Positions 27,320-35,467 of a stretch of DNA of 64,000 nt are shown one piece after another. Made by a program: the position numbers and the translations under genes. The stretch comes from Sinimarinibacterium arenosum (GTDB lineage Bacteria > Pseudomonadota > Gammaproteobacteria > Nevskiales > Nevskiaceae): positions 310,001 through 374,000 of the forward strand of contig NZ_SUKF01000003.1 in assembly GCF_005047655.1 (NCBI RefSeq), read 5' to 3'. The notes under the pieces were generated by a model, which did not search any database, was not told the origin of the DNA, and worked only from the letters and a program-made list of their open reading frames with translations. Every line of letters begins with the position of its first letter. Positions within the stretch are counted from its first letter, which is position 1.

Positions 27320-27344
27320 TCGAAGCCTGAGCTGCAGAATTCGG

Positions 27345-27374
27345 AGAGCCCGGCACTGGTTGCCGGGCTCTTTT
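27345..27374 (+). terminator. Intrinsic terminator of the porin gene
   Basis: Stem AGAGCCCGGCA / TGCCGGGCTCT (11 bp, perfect) with a 5-base loop and a following T-run, 25 bases after the stop codon. Confidence 0.92.
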
Positions 27375-27460
27375 CGTTGGGGTACAGCGTACCGCTGCCT
27401 GCAATCCTTTCGTCAGGGGCAAGCCATGATGGGAGGCGATGCACTAAACTCCGCGCCCTA

Positions 27461-29785
27461 ATGGCACGACGCAATACCAAACCCAAGGCCCGGGCAACGC
27501 CCCGCAGAAGCCGGTTCCGCTGGATCGCGCCGTTGATCGTACTGATCAGCGTTGCAATCGTGGCATTCAGTGTTTATTTGCTGGGCCTTGATCGGCAAAT
27601 TCGCGAACGTTTTGCCGGCGCCCGCTGGGCGCTGCCTGCGCAGGTCTATGCTGCGCCGATGGAGCTGTACGCTGGGCTGTCGGTTGGCGAGAACGAACTG
27701 CTGCATGAGCTGGGGCGGCTCGGCTACCGGGAAGATCCACGTCTGGCGACGACCGGCAGCTACATGCCGGGGCGTGGGCGTGTCGACATCCACGTGCGCG
27801 CGTTCGACTTCTGGGACGGGCCGCAGGCGGCGATGCGTCTGTCCGTCGGGTTCAGCGGCGATACGATCAGCAGCTTGCGCAGTCTCGACGGCGAGGCGTC
27901 CCCCGCGATTGCGCGGCTGGACCCGATGCTCATCGGAAGTATTTATCCGCAGCAGGGGGAGGACCGTGTGCTGCTGCGGATTGAGGACGTGCCGCGGCTG
28001 CTGCCCAAGGGACTGGTGGCCGTCGAGGATCGTCATTTCTACAGTCACATCGGTGTCAGTCCGCGCGGAATTCTGCGCGCGATGGTTGCGAACCTGCGCG
28101 CGGGCCGGGTTGTGCAGGGCGGAAGCACCATCACCCAGCAGCTGATCAAGAACTTTTTTCTCAGCAGCCGACAGACCTGGGCGCGCAAGATCAACGAAGC
28201 GTTCATGGCGCTGTTGATCGAGCGGCACTACAGCAAGGACCAGATTCTTGAGGCGTATCTGAACGAAGTGCATCTGGGCCAGGATGGTGGCCGAGCTGTG
28301 CACGGCTTCGGCCTGGGCGCCCAGTTCTACTTCAACAAGCCGCTGTCCGAGTTGCAGCCGCAAGAGACCGCCTTGCTGGTCGGTTTGGTCAAGGGGCCGT
28401 CGTATTACAACCCTCGGCGCAATCCGCAGCGTGCCAAGGAGCGTCGCGATCTGGTGCTGGGAGTGTTTCGTGAAGAGGGTCTGATTGATGAAGCCGCGTA
28501 CCAGCGTGCCCTGCTGGCGCCGCTGGGTGTCGATGCCGGCCGTACCGGCGGCGTTGAGCGTTATCCGGCCTTTGTCGATCTGGTCAAGCGCCAGCTGCGT
28601 GGCCAGTACCGCGACGAGGACCTGACTGACGAAGGTCTGCGCATTTTCACGACACTGGACCCGCGGGCTCAGGAGGCGACCGAGCGTCGCATCGTCGAGA
28701 CGCTGCCGGAACTGGAGCGCGCGCGCAAGATTCCCGGAGGCACGTTGCAGGCGGCAGCTGTCGTTGTCAGTGCCGAGGGCGGCGAAGTGCTGGCGCTGGT
28801 GGGTGGCCGCGAGGTGCGTTATTCGGGTTTCAATCGTGCGCTCGATACGCAAAGGCCGATCGGTTCGCTGGTCAAACCTTTCGTCTATCTGACGGCGCTG
28901 TCGCAGCCGGATCGCTACACACTGGTCACGCCGCTGGCGGACGAGGCGATCGAACTGCGGCTGCCCAACGGCCAGATCTGGAAACCCAACAACTACGACC
29001 GCAAACTGCATGGGCCGCAGCCGTTGTACATGGCGCTGACGGAGTCAATGAACCTGCCGACGGTGCGACTGGGTCTCGACATCGGTCTCGAAACGGTGAT
29101 GCGGACCCTGCATGCCGCCGGCTATTCCGGCGATGCGCCTGCGCTGCCGTCGATGCTGCTGGGCGCACTGCCGATCGCACCGCTGGAAGTGGCGCAGATG
29201 TACGCCACTCTGGCGGCGGGCGGCTTTCAGGCGCCGTTGCTGGCGATTCGGGAGGTCCAGACCAAGGAAGGTCAGCCGTTGTCGCGCTATCCGATTCAGG
29301 TGCGCCAGACCTTGGCTGATGCGCCGGTGTATCTGACGGGTTGGGCGCTGCGCCAGGTGGTGGCACGCGGGACCGGACGGGGTGTGCACGCCGCGCTGCC
29401 GGCGAATACGGTCGTGGCCGGCAAGACCGGTACCACGGATGATTATCGCGACAGCTGGTTTGCCGGATTTGGCGGCGACCGCGTTGGTGTCGTGTGGGTG
29501 GGGCGTGACGACAACCAGCCGACCGGCCTGTCCGGCTCCTCCGGAGCGTTGCCGATCTGGGCGCGCATCATGAACGACATCGGCGTGCAGAGCCTCGATC
29601 CGATCCCGCCATCCGATATCGACGAAGTGCTGGTGGACCCGGCCTCGGGTCTGCGCGCGGACGATCATTGCGCTGGCGCGGAGACGGTGCCGTTTGCTCG
29701 GGGATCGGCGCCGGAGGGCTGGGCGCCCTGCGCAGATGCGCGCCCGTTCGACCCCAGTTCCTGGTGGCGCAGCATTTTTCGATGA
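27461..29785 (+). CDS. mrcB: Bifunctional penicillin-binding protein 1B
   Basis: This class A PBP polymerises lipid II and cross-links murein at the inner membrane. From the ATG at 27461 it has 774 residues: a short basic cytoplasmic tail, a membrane anchor (about residues 27-47) and a UB2H-like domain. The GT51 domain carries EDRHFYSHIG (about 188-197) and GGSTITQQLIKN. The transpeptidase has SxxK in RPIGSLVKPF (about 468), SxN in ESMNLP (about 528) and KTGTT (about 654). The frame opens earlier, but homology starts near 27461. A TAAACT hexamer lies just 11 bases before the ATG. Confidence 0.94.
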   Translation: MARRNTKPKARATPRRSRFRWIAPLIVLISVAIVAFSVYLLGLDRQIRERFAGARWALPAQVYAAPMELYAGLSVGENELLHELGRLGYREDPRLATTGSYMPGRGRVDIHVRAFDFWDGPQAAMRLSVGFSGDTISSLRSLDGEASPAIARLDPMLIGSIYPQQGEDRVLLRIEDVPRLLPKGLVAVEDRHFYSHIGVSPRGILRAMVANLRAGRVVQGGSTITQQLIKNFFLSSRQTWARKINEAFMALLIERHYSKDQILEAYLNEVHLGQDGGRAVHGFGLGAQFYFNKPLSELQPQETALLVGLVKGPSYYNPRRNPQRAKERRDLVLGVFREEGLIDEAAYQRALLAPLGVDAGRTGGVERYPAFVDLVKRQLRGQYRDEDLTDEGLRIFTTLDPRAQEATERRIVETLPELERARKIPGGTLQAAAVVVSAEGGEVLALVGGREVRYSGFNRALDTQRPIGSLVKPFVYLTALSQPDRYTLVTPLADEAIELRLPNGQIWKPNNYDRKLHGPQPLYMALTESMNLPTVRLGLDIGLETVMRTLHAAGYSGDAPALPSMLLGALPIAPLEVAQMYATLAAGGFQAPLLAIREVQTKEGQPLSRYPIQVRQTLADAPVYLTGWALRQVVARGTGRGVHAALPANTVVAGKTGTTDDYRDSWFAGFGGDRVGVVWVGRDDNQPTGLSGSSGALPIWARIMNDIGVQSLDPIPPSDIDEVLVDPASGLRADDHCAGAETVPFARGSAPEGWAPCADARPFDPSSWWRSIFR

Positions 29786-29825
29786 ACGTCTGCGCGGCGG
29801 TGCCGCGAGCTCGACGCCGTGCGGA

Positions 29826-29831
29826 TACACT
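29826..29831 (+). promoter_or_regulatory. Possible -10 for the TPR lipoprotein-yoaA-tsaB operon
   Basis: TACACT lies 22 bases before the ATG at 29854. No convincing -35 is seen 16-18 bases upstream. Confidence 0.35.
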
Positions 29832-29853
29832 AGCGCCTCCTTGAATTGACGAG

Positions 29854-30411
29854 ATGCTGATGCTGTTGCGCAGATTGTTCATCGTGGCCGCGACGATGGC
29901 GCTGGCCGCGTGTGCGACGACCCGGGGTGACAAGCAGATCTGGCCGTATCCGGAGCCGCCGATCGTGAGCTATCCGGCGCCTGCCTCCGAAGCGCCGTCG
30001 AACTCCAATGTTGGCGTCGGCGCTCCGGTCGTGACACCGCCGCAGACAGCGGAAGCCGTGAGCGGCGAGGCAGTCACCGCGTTGATGCGGCAGGCACGCG
30101 CTGCGCTGGACGCCGGCCATCCGGATCAGGCCGCGTCCTCGCTCGAGCGCGCCATTCGCATCGAGCCGCGCAACGCCTTTGTGTGGTCGCTGCTCGGCAA
30201 GACCTATCTGGCACAGGACAACTTTGTTCAGGCCGAAAATGTCTGCAGCAAATCCAACGCGCTGGCGCGTGGCAATCCCTATGTCCAGCTCGACAACTGG
30301 CGCACGATTCGGGCGGCGCGTGCCGCGCGGGGGGATGGCGCAGGTGCCGCCGAGGCCGCACGGCAAGTCGATGCCCTGGAGCAATCGTTGTCGGCATATC
30401 CCGCTCGGTGA
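29854..30411 (+). CDS. TPR-containing lipoprotein
   Basis: The 185-residue protein has a lipoprotein signal with lipobox LAAC (Cys about residue 20), a proline-rich linker (about 30-65) and one to two tetratricopeptide-like repeats (ALDAGHPDQAASSLERAIRIEPRNAFVWSLLGKTYLAQDNFVQAE, about 90-135). Such proteins act as periplasmic scaffolds; the partner is not evident. It follows mrcB, encoding PBP1b, so a role in murein synthesis is conceivable but unproven. Its stop overlaps the GTG of yoaA. Confidence 0.75.
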   Translation: MLMLLRRLFIVAATMALAACATTRGDKQIWPYPEPPIVSYPAPASEAPSNSNVGVGAPVVTPPQTAEAVSGEAVTALMRQARAALDAGHPDQAASSLERAIRIEPRNAFVWSLLGKTYLAQDNFVQAENVCSKSNALARGNPYVQLDNWRTIRAARAARGDGAGAAEAARQVDALEQSLSAYPAR

Positions 30412-32351
30412 GCGCGCAAGACGCCGCCGAGTTGCTCAGTAGTGACGGCCCGCTGGCGCAGCGGGTCGCCGGATTCGCGCCGCGCGCCGCGCAGCAGCAG
30501 ATGGCGGCTAGCGTGGCGTCGGCACTTGAAGCCAATTCCGCGCTGATCGTCGAAGCCGGCACCGGGACCGGCAAGACTTATGCATATCTGGTTCCGGCGC
30601 TGCTGTCGGGCCGGCGCACGGTGATTTCCACCGGAACCCGCACCCTGCAGGATCAGTTGTTCCATCGCGATCTGCCGCGCGTGCGCGAAGCGCTCGCAGC
30701 GCCGGTGCGGGCCGCCTTGCTGAAAGGGCGCTCGAATTATCTGTGTTTGTACCGGATGAAGCGCGCTCGGCAGCAGCCGTCATTACGCTGGGCGTTCGAT
30801 CGCCTGCGCGAAGTCGAGGAATGGGCGCGGCGCTCCGATGCCGGCGAACTTTCCGAGTTGGGCGAGTTTCGTGATGACGATCCGCTGACACGGCAAATCA
30901 CATCGACCGCTGAAAACTGCCTGGGCGCGCGCTGCGAGGACTTCGAGAAATGCTTTGTCGCGCGGGCGCGGCGTAATGCGCAGGCCGCCGATCTGGTGGT
31001 GATCAATCATCACCTCCTGTTTGCGGACTTCCTGCTGAAAGACAACGGCTTCGGCCAGATCCTTTCCGGTGCTGACGCCGTCATCGTCGACGAGGCGCAT
31101 CAGTTGCCGGAACTGGCCGCTCAGTTTTTCGGCAAGCGCGTATCGACGCGGCAGCTGCAGGAACTGGCCCGTGATGCGCAGCTGGAAGCGCAGAACTGCG
31201 GCGATCTGGGTGATGTCATCGAGTGCGCGCAGCGCCTTTCGGCTGACGTGAGCAGGCTGGAGCGGTGCTTCGTTTCAATGCGTGGCCGCCAGACCCTGCA
31301 GCAGCTGCGCGCTGCGGGCGAAGGTGAAATATCGCTGGCCCGTGTGCGCCAGTCGCTCGATGAGATGTACACGCTGTTGCTGCCGCTGGAGGAGCGCAAC
31401 GCCGAACTCGCCGCGGTGCTGGAGCGCTGCGCTCAGATACGCGACAACTGGATTCATGTGCTGGCTGACGTCGCTGCGACAGATGAGGTCGCGGCCGAGT
31501 CCGAGGAAGTGCGTTGGGTCGAGCCCTTGCAGCGCGGGGGCAGTCTCAATGCAACGCCGATCGATCTTTCGAACGGCTTTCAGCGGATGCGTGCGACCTA
31601 CCCGGGTGCCTGGATTTTTACGTCGGCCACCTTGGCTGCGGCCGGGGACTTTGGTCACTTTGTGCGGGCGTTGGGCTTGGACGATGCGCAGACGCAGTGC
31701 CTCGACAGTCCGTTTGATTTTGCGCAGCAGGCTCAGCTGTATCTGCCGCGCGGCTTGCCCGACCCGAACATGCAGGGCTACGCCGAGGCTGTTGCTGACG
31801 CGGCCCGGCCGTTGATCGAAGCCGCCGGCGGCGGCGCCTTCGTCTTGTGCACCAGCCATCGTGCGCTGCGGATCATCGCCGAGCGTCTCAGGGCCGCGCT
31901 GCCGATGCAGGTGCTGGTGCAGGGTGAGGACGGCCGCTCGGCATTGCTGGATCGCTTCACCGAAGACGGCAATGCGGTGCTGGTTGGCACCAGCAGTTTC
32001 TGGGAGGGGGTCGACGTACGTGGAAGTGCGCTGCGTGTGGTGATCATTGACCGCCTGCCGTTCGCGGCGCCGGGTGACCCGGTGTTCGAGGCCAAACTTG
32101 CCGCAATCCGTGCACGTGGCGGCAAGCCGTTCTTCGAGCTGCAGCTACCGGAGGCGATCGTGGCCCTGCGTCAGGGCGTTGGCCGGCTGATTCGCGATCC
32201 GGATGATCGTGGGCTGATCATGCTGTGTGATCCGCGCCTGACCGGAAAATCCTACGGCCAGCGCGTGCTGGCGGCGTTGCCGCGGATGCCGATCGTGCGG
32301 GATGCCGCAGCTGTGCAGGACTGGCTCACGCTGCTGCGGGAGGCGGCATGA
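30408..32351 (+). CDS. yoaA: DinG-family ATP-dependent DNA helicase, YoaA
   Basis: This is an XPD/DinG-like 5'-3' helicase of 647 residues (E. coli YoaA 636) linked to DNA damage tolerance. Walker A EAGTGTGKTYAY (about residues 47-58), Fe-S cluster cysteines (NYLC, NCLGARCEDFEKC, about 115-185) and a DEAH box (VIVDEAHQL, about 225-233) are visible. The C-terminal motifs VGTSSFWEGVDV and QGVGRLIRDPDDRG complete the helicase core. The GTG at 30408, overlapping the previous stop, gives the right length; the longer frame runs into the TPR gene. It is followed by tsaB, as in E. coli. Confidence 0.92.
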   Translation: MSAQDAAELLSSDGPLAQRVAGFAPRAAQQQMAASVASALEANSALIVEAGTGTGKTYAYLVPALLSGRRTVISTGTRTLQDQLFHRDLPRVREALAAPVRAALLKGRSNYLCLYRMKRARQQPSLRWAFDRLREVEEWARRSDAGELSELGEFRDDDPLTRQITSTAENCLGARCEDFEKCFVARARRNAQAADLVVINHHLLFADFLLKDNGFGQILSGADAVIVDEAHQLPELAAQFFGKRVSTRQLQELARDAQLEAQNCGDLGDVIECAQRLSADVSRLERCFVSMRGRQTLQQLRAAGEGEISLARVRQSLDEMYTLLLPLEERNAELAAVLERCAQIRDNWIHVLADVAATDEVAAESEEVRWVEPLQRGGSLNATPIDLSNGFQRMRATYPGAWIFTSATLAAAGDFGHFVRALGLDDAQTQCLDSPFDFAQQAQLYLPRGLPDPNMQGYAEAVADAARPLIEAAGGGAFVLCTSHRALRIIAERLRAALPMQVLVQGEDGRSALLDRFTEDGNAVLVGTSSFWEGVDVRGSALRVVIIDRLPFAAPGDPVFEAKLAAIRARGGKPFFELQLPEAIVALRQGVGRLIRDPDDRGLIMLCDPRLTGKSYGQRVLAALPRMPIVRDAAAVQDWLTLLREAA

Positions 32352-33049
32352 AGGTGCTCGCACTGGATACCGCGACCGAGGCGTGCTCGGTTGCGCTGTC
32401 GGTCGACGGCAACGTGCTGGGGCGGCACGAGGTGGCGGGGCGCTCGCATACTCAGCTGCTGATGCCGATGGTGCATGCGTTGATGCAGCAGGCCGGGATC
32501 GGCTTTGCGCAGCTGGACGCCATCGCTTGCGGCATCGGTCCCGGCAGTTTCGCCGGTGTGCGGATCGGCGTTGGCGTGGTCAAGGGACTGGCGCTGGCGC
32601 TGGATCGGCCAGTGATCGGCGTGTCGTCGCTGGCGGCATTGGCGAAGCCGGTGCTGGATGCGGGGCAGGCACGCGTGCTCTGTGCAATCGATGCACGCAT
32701 GAACGAGGTTTACTGGGCCGCCTACGGTGCCAACGAGCGCGGAATGCCAGCCGATATCGTATCGCCGCAGGTCATCGCGCCTGACGCGGTGGAGCCGGTT
32801 GGTGGTGGTTGCTGGGCTGCGGTTGGCACCGGATGGGGCACCTACGAGACACAGCTGCGCGCGGCGTCAGCAGCGCAGCTGAGCGGCGTCGACGGCACAG
32901 CGTTGCCGGACGCGCGTGCGCTGGTGCTGATTGCGCTGGAGGAACTGCGCCGGGGGGGCGGCATGGATGCTGACGCACTGGTCCCGGCGTATCTGCGCAA
33001 CAAGGTCGCGCTGACCTTGAGCGAGCAACAGGCGCTGCGTCGGGGCTGA
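32348..33049 (+). CDS. tsaB: tRNA threonylcarbamoyladenosine biosynthesis protein TsaB
   Basis: TsaB partners TsaD in making t6A37 of ANN-decoding tRNAs. The 233-residue ASKHA-fold protein starts MKVLALDTATEACSVAL and has HTQLLMPMVHALM (about residues 34-46) and ACGIGPGSFAGVRIGVGVVKGLAL (about 58-81). These are diagnostic for the family. The ATG overlaps the yoaA stop by four bases. Confidence 0.95.
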   Translation: MKVLALDTATEACSVALSVDGNVLGRHEVAGRSHTQLLMPMVHALMQQAGIGFAQLDAIACGIGPGSFAGVRIGVGVVKGLALALDRPVIGVSSLAALAKPVLDAGQARVLCAIDARMNEVYWAAYGANERGMPADIVSPQVIAPDAVEPVGGGCWAAVGTGWGTYETQLRAASAAQLSGVDGTALPDARALVLIALEELRRGGGMDADALVPAYLRNKVALTLSEQQALRRG

Positions 33050-33158
33050 TCCAGGCGCGTTGGTTGGACACATCGCATGCGGCGCTGGAGTCCATCGGTA
33101 TTTTCGGGCACACTTCGCGTCCTTTCGCAGGCCCCCTCGGGGAATGCGCAACGTCTAT

Positions 33159-33270
<112 letters not shown>

Positions 33271-33279
33271 CATAACGCT

Positions 33280-33337
33280 GTTTCCAGTCAGAAAGTTTCC
33301 GGTTTCCAGAAGAGATGCGCGACCGCTGACTGGAAAC
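33280..33337. repeat. Inverted-repeat element between 4.5S RNA and dnaX
   Basis: Perfect 12-bp arms GTTTCCAGTCAG (33280-33291) and CTGACTGGAAAC (33326-33337) enclose two further GTTTCC copies (33295 and 33302). A TCCGGAA-type motif follows just outside. It could end the 4.5S transcript or be a dispersed REP-like or MITE-like repeat; this window shows only one copy. Confidence 0.55.
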
Positions 33338-33366
33338 TGGAATCCGGAAGCCGGACACTGACCGCT

Positions 33367-35013
33367 ATGAGCTATCTCGCACTCGCACGCAAGTATCGCC
33401 CCCGTCAGTTTCCTGATGTGATGGGGCAGGACCATGTGGTGAAGGCGCTGTCGCACGCACTGGACGGCGACAAGCTGCATCCGGCGATCCTGCTGACCGG
33501 AACGCGCGGCGTCGGCAAGACCACGCTGGCACGCATCATCGCCAAATGCCTGAACTGTGAGACCGGTGTTTCTGCGCATCCCTGCGGGGTTTGCAGTGCC
33601 TGCACCGAGGTCGACAGCGGACGCTTCGTCGATCTGCTCGAAATCGACGCAGCGTCGAATACCGGCGTTGACGATGTGCGTCAGCTGATCGACAACGCGC
33701 AGTACTCGCCGGCGCGCGGCCGTTACAAGGTCTACCTGATCGACGAAGTCCACATGCTGTCGAAGAGCGCGTTCAATGCGCTGCTGAAGACACTCGAAGA
33801 GCCGCCGCCGCATGTGAAGTTCATTCTCGCGACCACCGATCCGCAGAAACTGCTGGTTACGGTGCTGTCGCGCTGCCTGCAGTTCAATCTGAAACGTCTG
33901 CCGGTCGCGGTGATCCGCGATCAGCTGATCAAGGTGCTGGGCGATGAGAACATCGATTTCGAAACCGCGGCGGTGGTCGAGATCGCGCGCTCGGCAGACG
34001 GCTCGATGCGCGATGGATTGTCGCTGCTGGACCAGGCGATCGCGTTTGCCGGCGGCAAGACACTGCAGCGCGAGACGGTCGAGGACATGCTCGGTAGCGG
34101 AGGGCGTCAGACCCTGATCGAGATCATCGCCGCGCTGGCGAGCCGCAATGGCGATCAGCTGCTGGCCTGTCTGCAGAAGCTTGAGGCGCAGTCGCCGGAC
34201 TATGCGGCATTGATCAACGATCTTTCCGCGGCGATGCAGCGCATCGCTGTGCTGCAGATGCTGCCCGGTGCGCGTACCGAAGACGACGACGAGGCGCTGG
34301 TGGCATTGACCTCGCAGTTCACGCCCGAGGATGTGCAGCTGGGCTACCAGATTGCCATCGGTGGGCGGCGCGACATGCCGTGGGCGCCGGATCCGCGTCT
34401 GGGCTTCGAAATGACCGTATTGCGGATGCTCGCGTTCCAGCCCGAAGAGGCAGGATCAACGGGGTCCATGCCGCCCACTGGTGGCGGGCAGGCGCGGAGT
34501 TCAGAGCCGTCCTCGCGGTCGGCAGCCGGCGGGGTCTCCGCTGCAGCGCCCAGCACCGCTGCGGCCGCTGCAGCGGCCGGACAGAGGCCGGCACCGTCTG
34601 CCGACATGATGCCAAAGCTGCCGCCGGATGCGAGCTGGCCACAGCGCGTCGAGGCCATGAGGATCGAGGGCTTTACGCGACAGCTCGCGCGGCACTGTGC
34701 CTGGGTATCGCAGGTCGGCAATGTGGTGCAGCTGGAACTGGATCCGCAGGTGCGACACGTGCTGCAGGAGGATCGCCGGGTCGAGCTGGAGGCGCAGCTG
34801 CGTCTGCAGCTAGGCGACAACATTCAACTGCGCATCAATACCGCGCAGGAGCAGGTCGAGCTGGCGTCGCCCGCGGTGCTGGCGAAGCAGGCGGAGATCG
34901 CCCGCCAGCGTGCAGCCGAGGAGTCGATCCAGGCCGATCCGGTGGTGCGGGCGTTTCGCGATCATTTCGGGGCGCAGATCCGCCCTGGTTCCATTCATCC
35001 GCTGGATTCCTGA
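33367..35013 (+). CDS. dnaX: DNA polymerase III subunit tau/gamma
   Basis: This clamp-loader ATPase has 548 residues from the ATG at 33367. It starts MSYLALARKYRPRQFPDVMGQDHV and has Walker A GTRGVGKTT (about 44-52) and a zinc-binding CLNCETGVSAHPCGVCSAC. DEVHM follows, then the sensor LLKTLEEPPPHVKFILATTD. A low-complexity linker (about 360-415) precedes a short C-terminal domain. The region is shorter than E. coli tau (643), and I see no A-rich slippery heptamer, so a frameshifted gamma form is not evident. The frame is open upstream into the 4.5S RNA, which is not coding. Confidence 0.95.
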   Translation: MSYLALARKYRPRQFPDVMGQDHVVKALSHALDGDKLHPAILLTGTRGVGKTTLARIIAKCLNCETGVSAHPCGVCSACTEVDSGRFVDLLEIDAASNTGVDDVRQLIDNAQYSPARGRYKVYLIDEVHMLSKSAFNALLKTLEEPPPHVKFILATTDPQKLLVTVLSRCLQFNLKRLPVAVIRDQLIKVLGDENIDFETAAVVEIARSADGSMRDGLSLLDQAIAFAGGKTLQRETVEDMLGSGGRQTLIEIIAALASRNGDQLLACLQKLEAQSPDYAALINDLSAAMQRIAVLQMLPGARTEDDDEALVALTSQFTPEDVQLGYQIAIGGRRDMPWAPDPRLGFEMTVLRMLAFQPEEAGSTGSMPPTGGGQARSSEPSSRSAAGGVSAAAPSTAAAAAAAGQRPAPSADMMPKLPPDASWPQRVEAMRIEGFTRQLARHCAWVSQVGNVVQLELDPQVRHVLQEDRRVELEAQLRLQLGDNIQLRINTAQEQVELASPAVLAKQAEIARQRAAEESIQADPVVRAFRDHFGAQIRPGSIHPLDS

Positions 35014-35068
35014 AACGAATCCGGCCCGCGGCGTCAACGCCGCATGACCCCATGACAGGAGAGCAACG

Positions 35069-35395
35069 ATGAAGGGTGGTGCACTCGGACAGATGATGCG
35101 CCAGGCGCAGCAGATGCAGGAGAACCTCAAGAAAGCGCAGGAAGAAGTCGCGCGCATGGAGGTGACCGGCGAAAGCGGCGCCGGCATGGTCAAGGTGACG
35201 CTGTCCGGCACGCATCAGGCGCACAAGGTCACGATTGCGCCGGAGGCACTGGGTGAGGACAAGGAATTCCTCGAAGATCTGATCGCCGCCGCCATCAATG
35301 ATGCGGTGCAGAAAGTCGATGAGGCGTCGAAGGCGCGCATGGCGCAAGTCACCGCGGGCATGCAGCTGCCGCCGGGCATGAATCTCGGCATCTGA
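35069..35395 (+). CDS. ybaB: Nucleoid-associated protein YbaB/EbfC
   Basis: The 108-residue protein has the N-terminal amphipathic helix [21 protein letters not shown] (about residues 9-29), the [23 protein letters not shown] sheet and [14 protein letters not shown]. It is a dimeric DNA-binding protein. The dnaX-ybaB order is standard; recR, which usually follows, is not here. Confidence 0.95.
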   Translation: MKGGALGQMMRQAQQMQENLKKAQEEVARMEVTGESGAGMVKVTLSGTHQAHKVTIAPEALGEDKEFLEDLIAAAINDAVQKVDEASKARMAQVTAGMQLPPGMNLGI

Positions 35396-35467
35396 GCCGG
35401 AGCGCGTATCGCGTGAGGCCGATCCGGGAAACTCCGGGCCGGCTCCGCGTTACAGGATCATCCAGCT

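Noticed and set aside
27458..29011. A 517-codon minus-strand open frame opposite mrcB
   Set aside because: Antisense shadow of the conserved PBP1b gene with Gln/Arg/His-rich composition and no domains.
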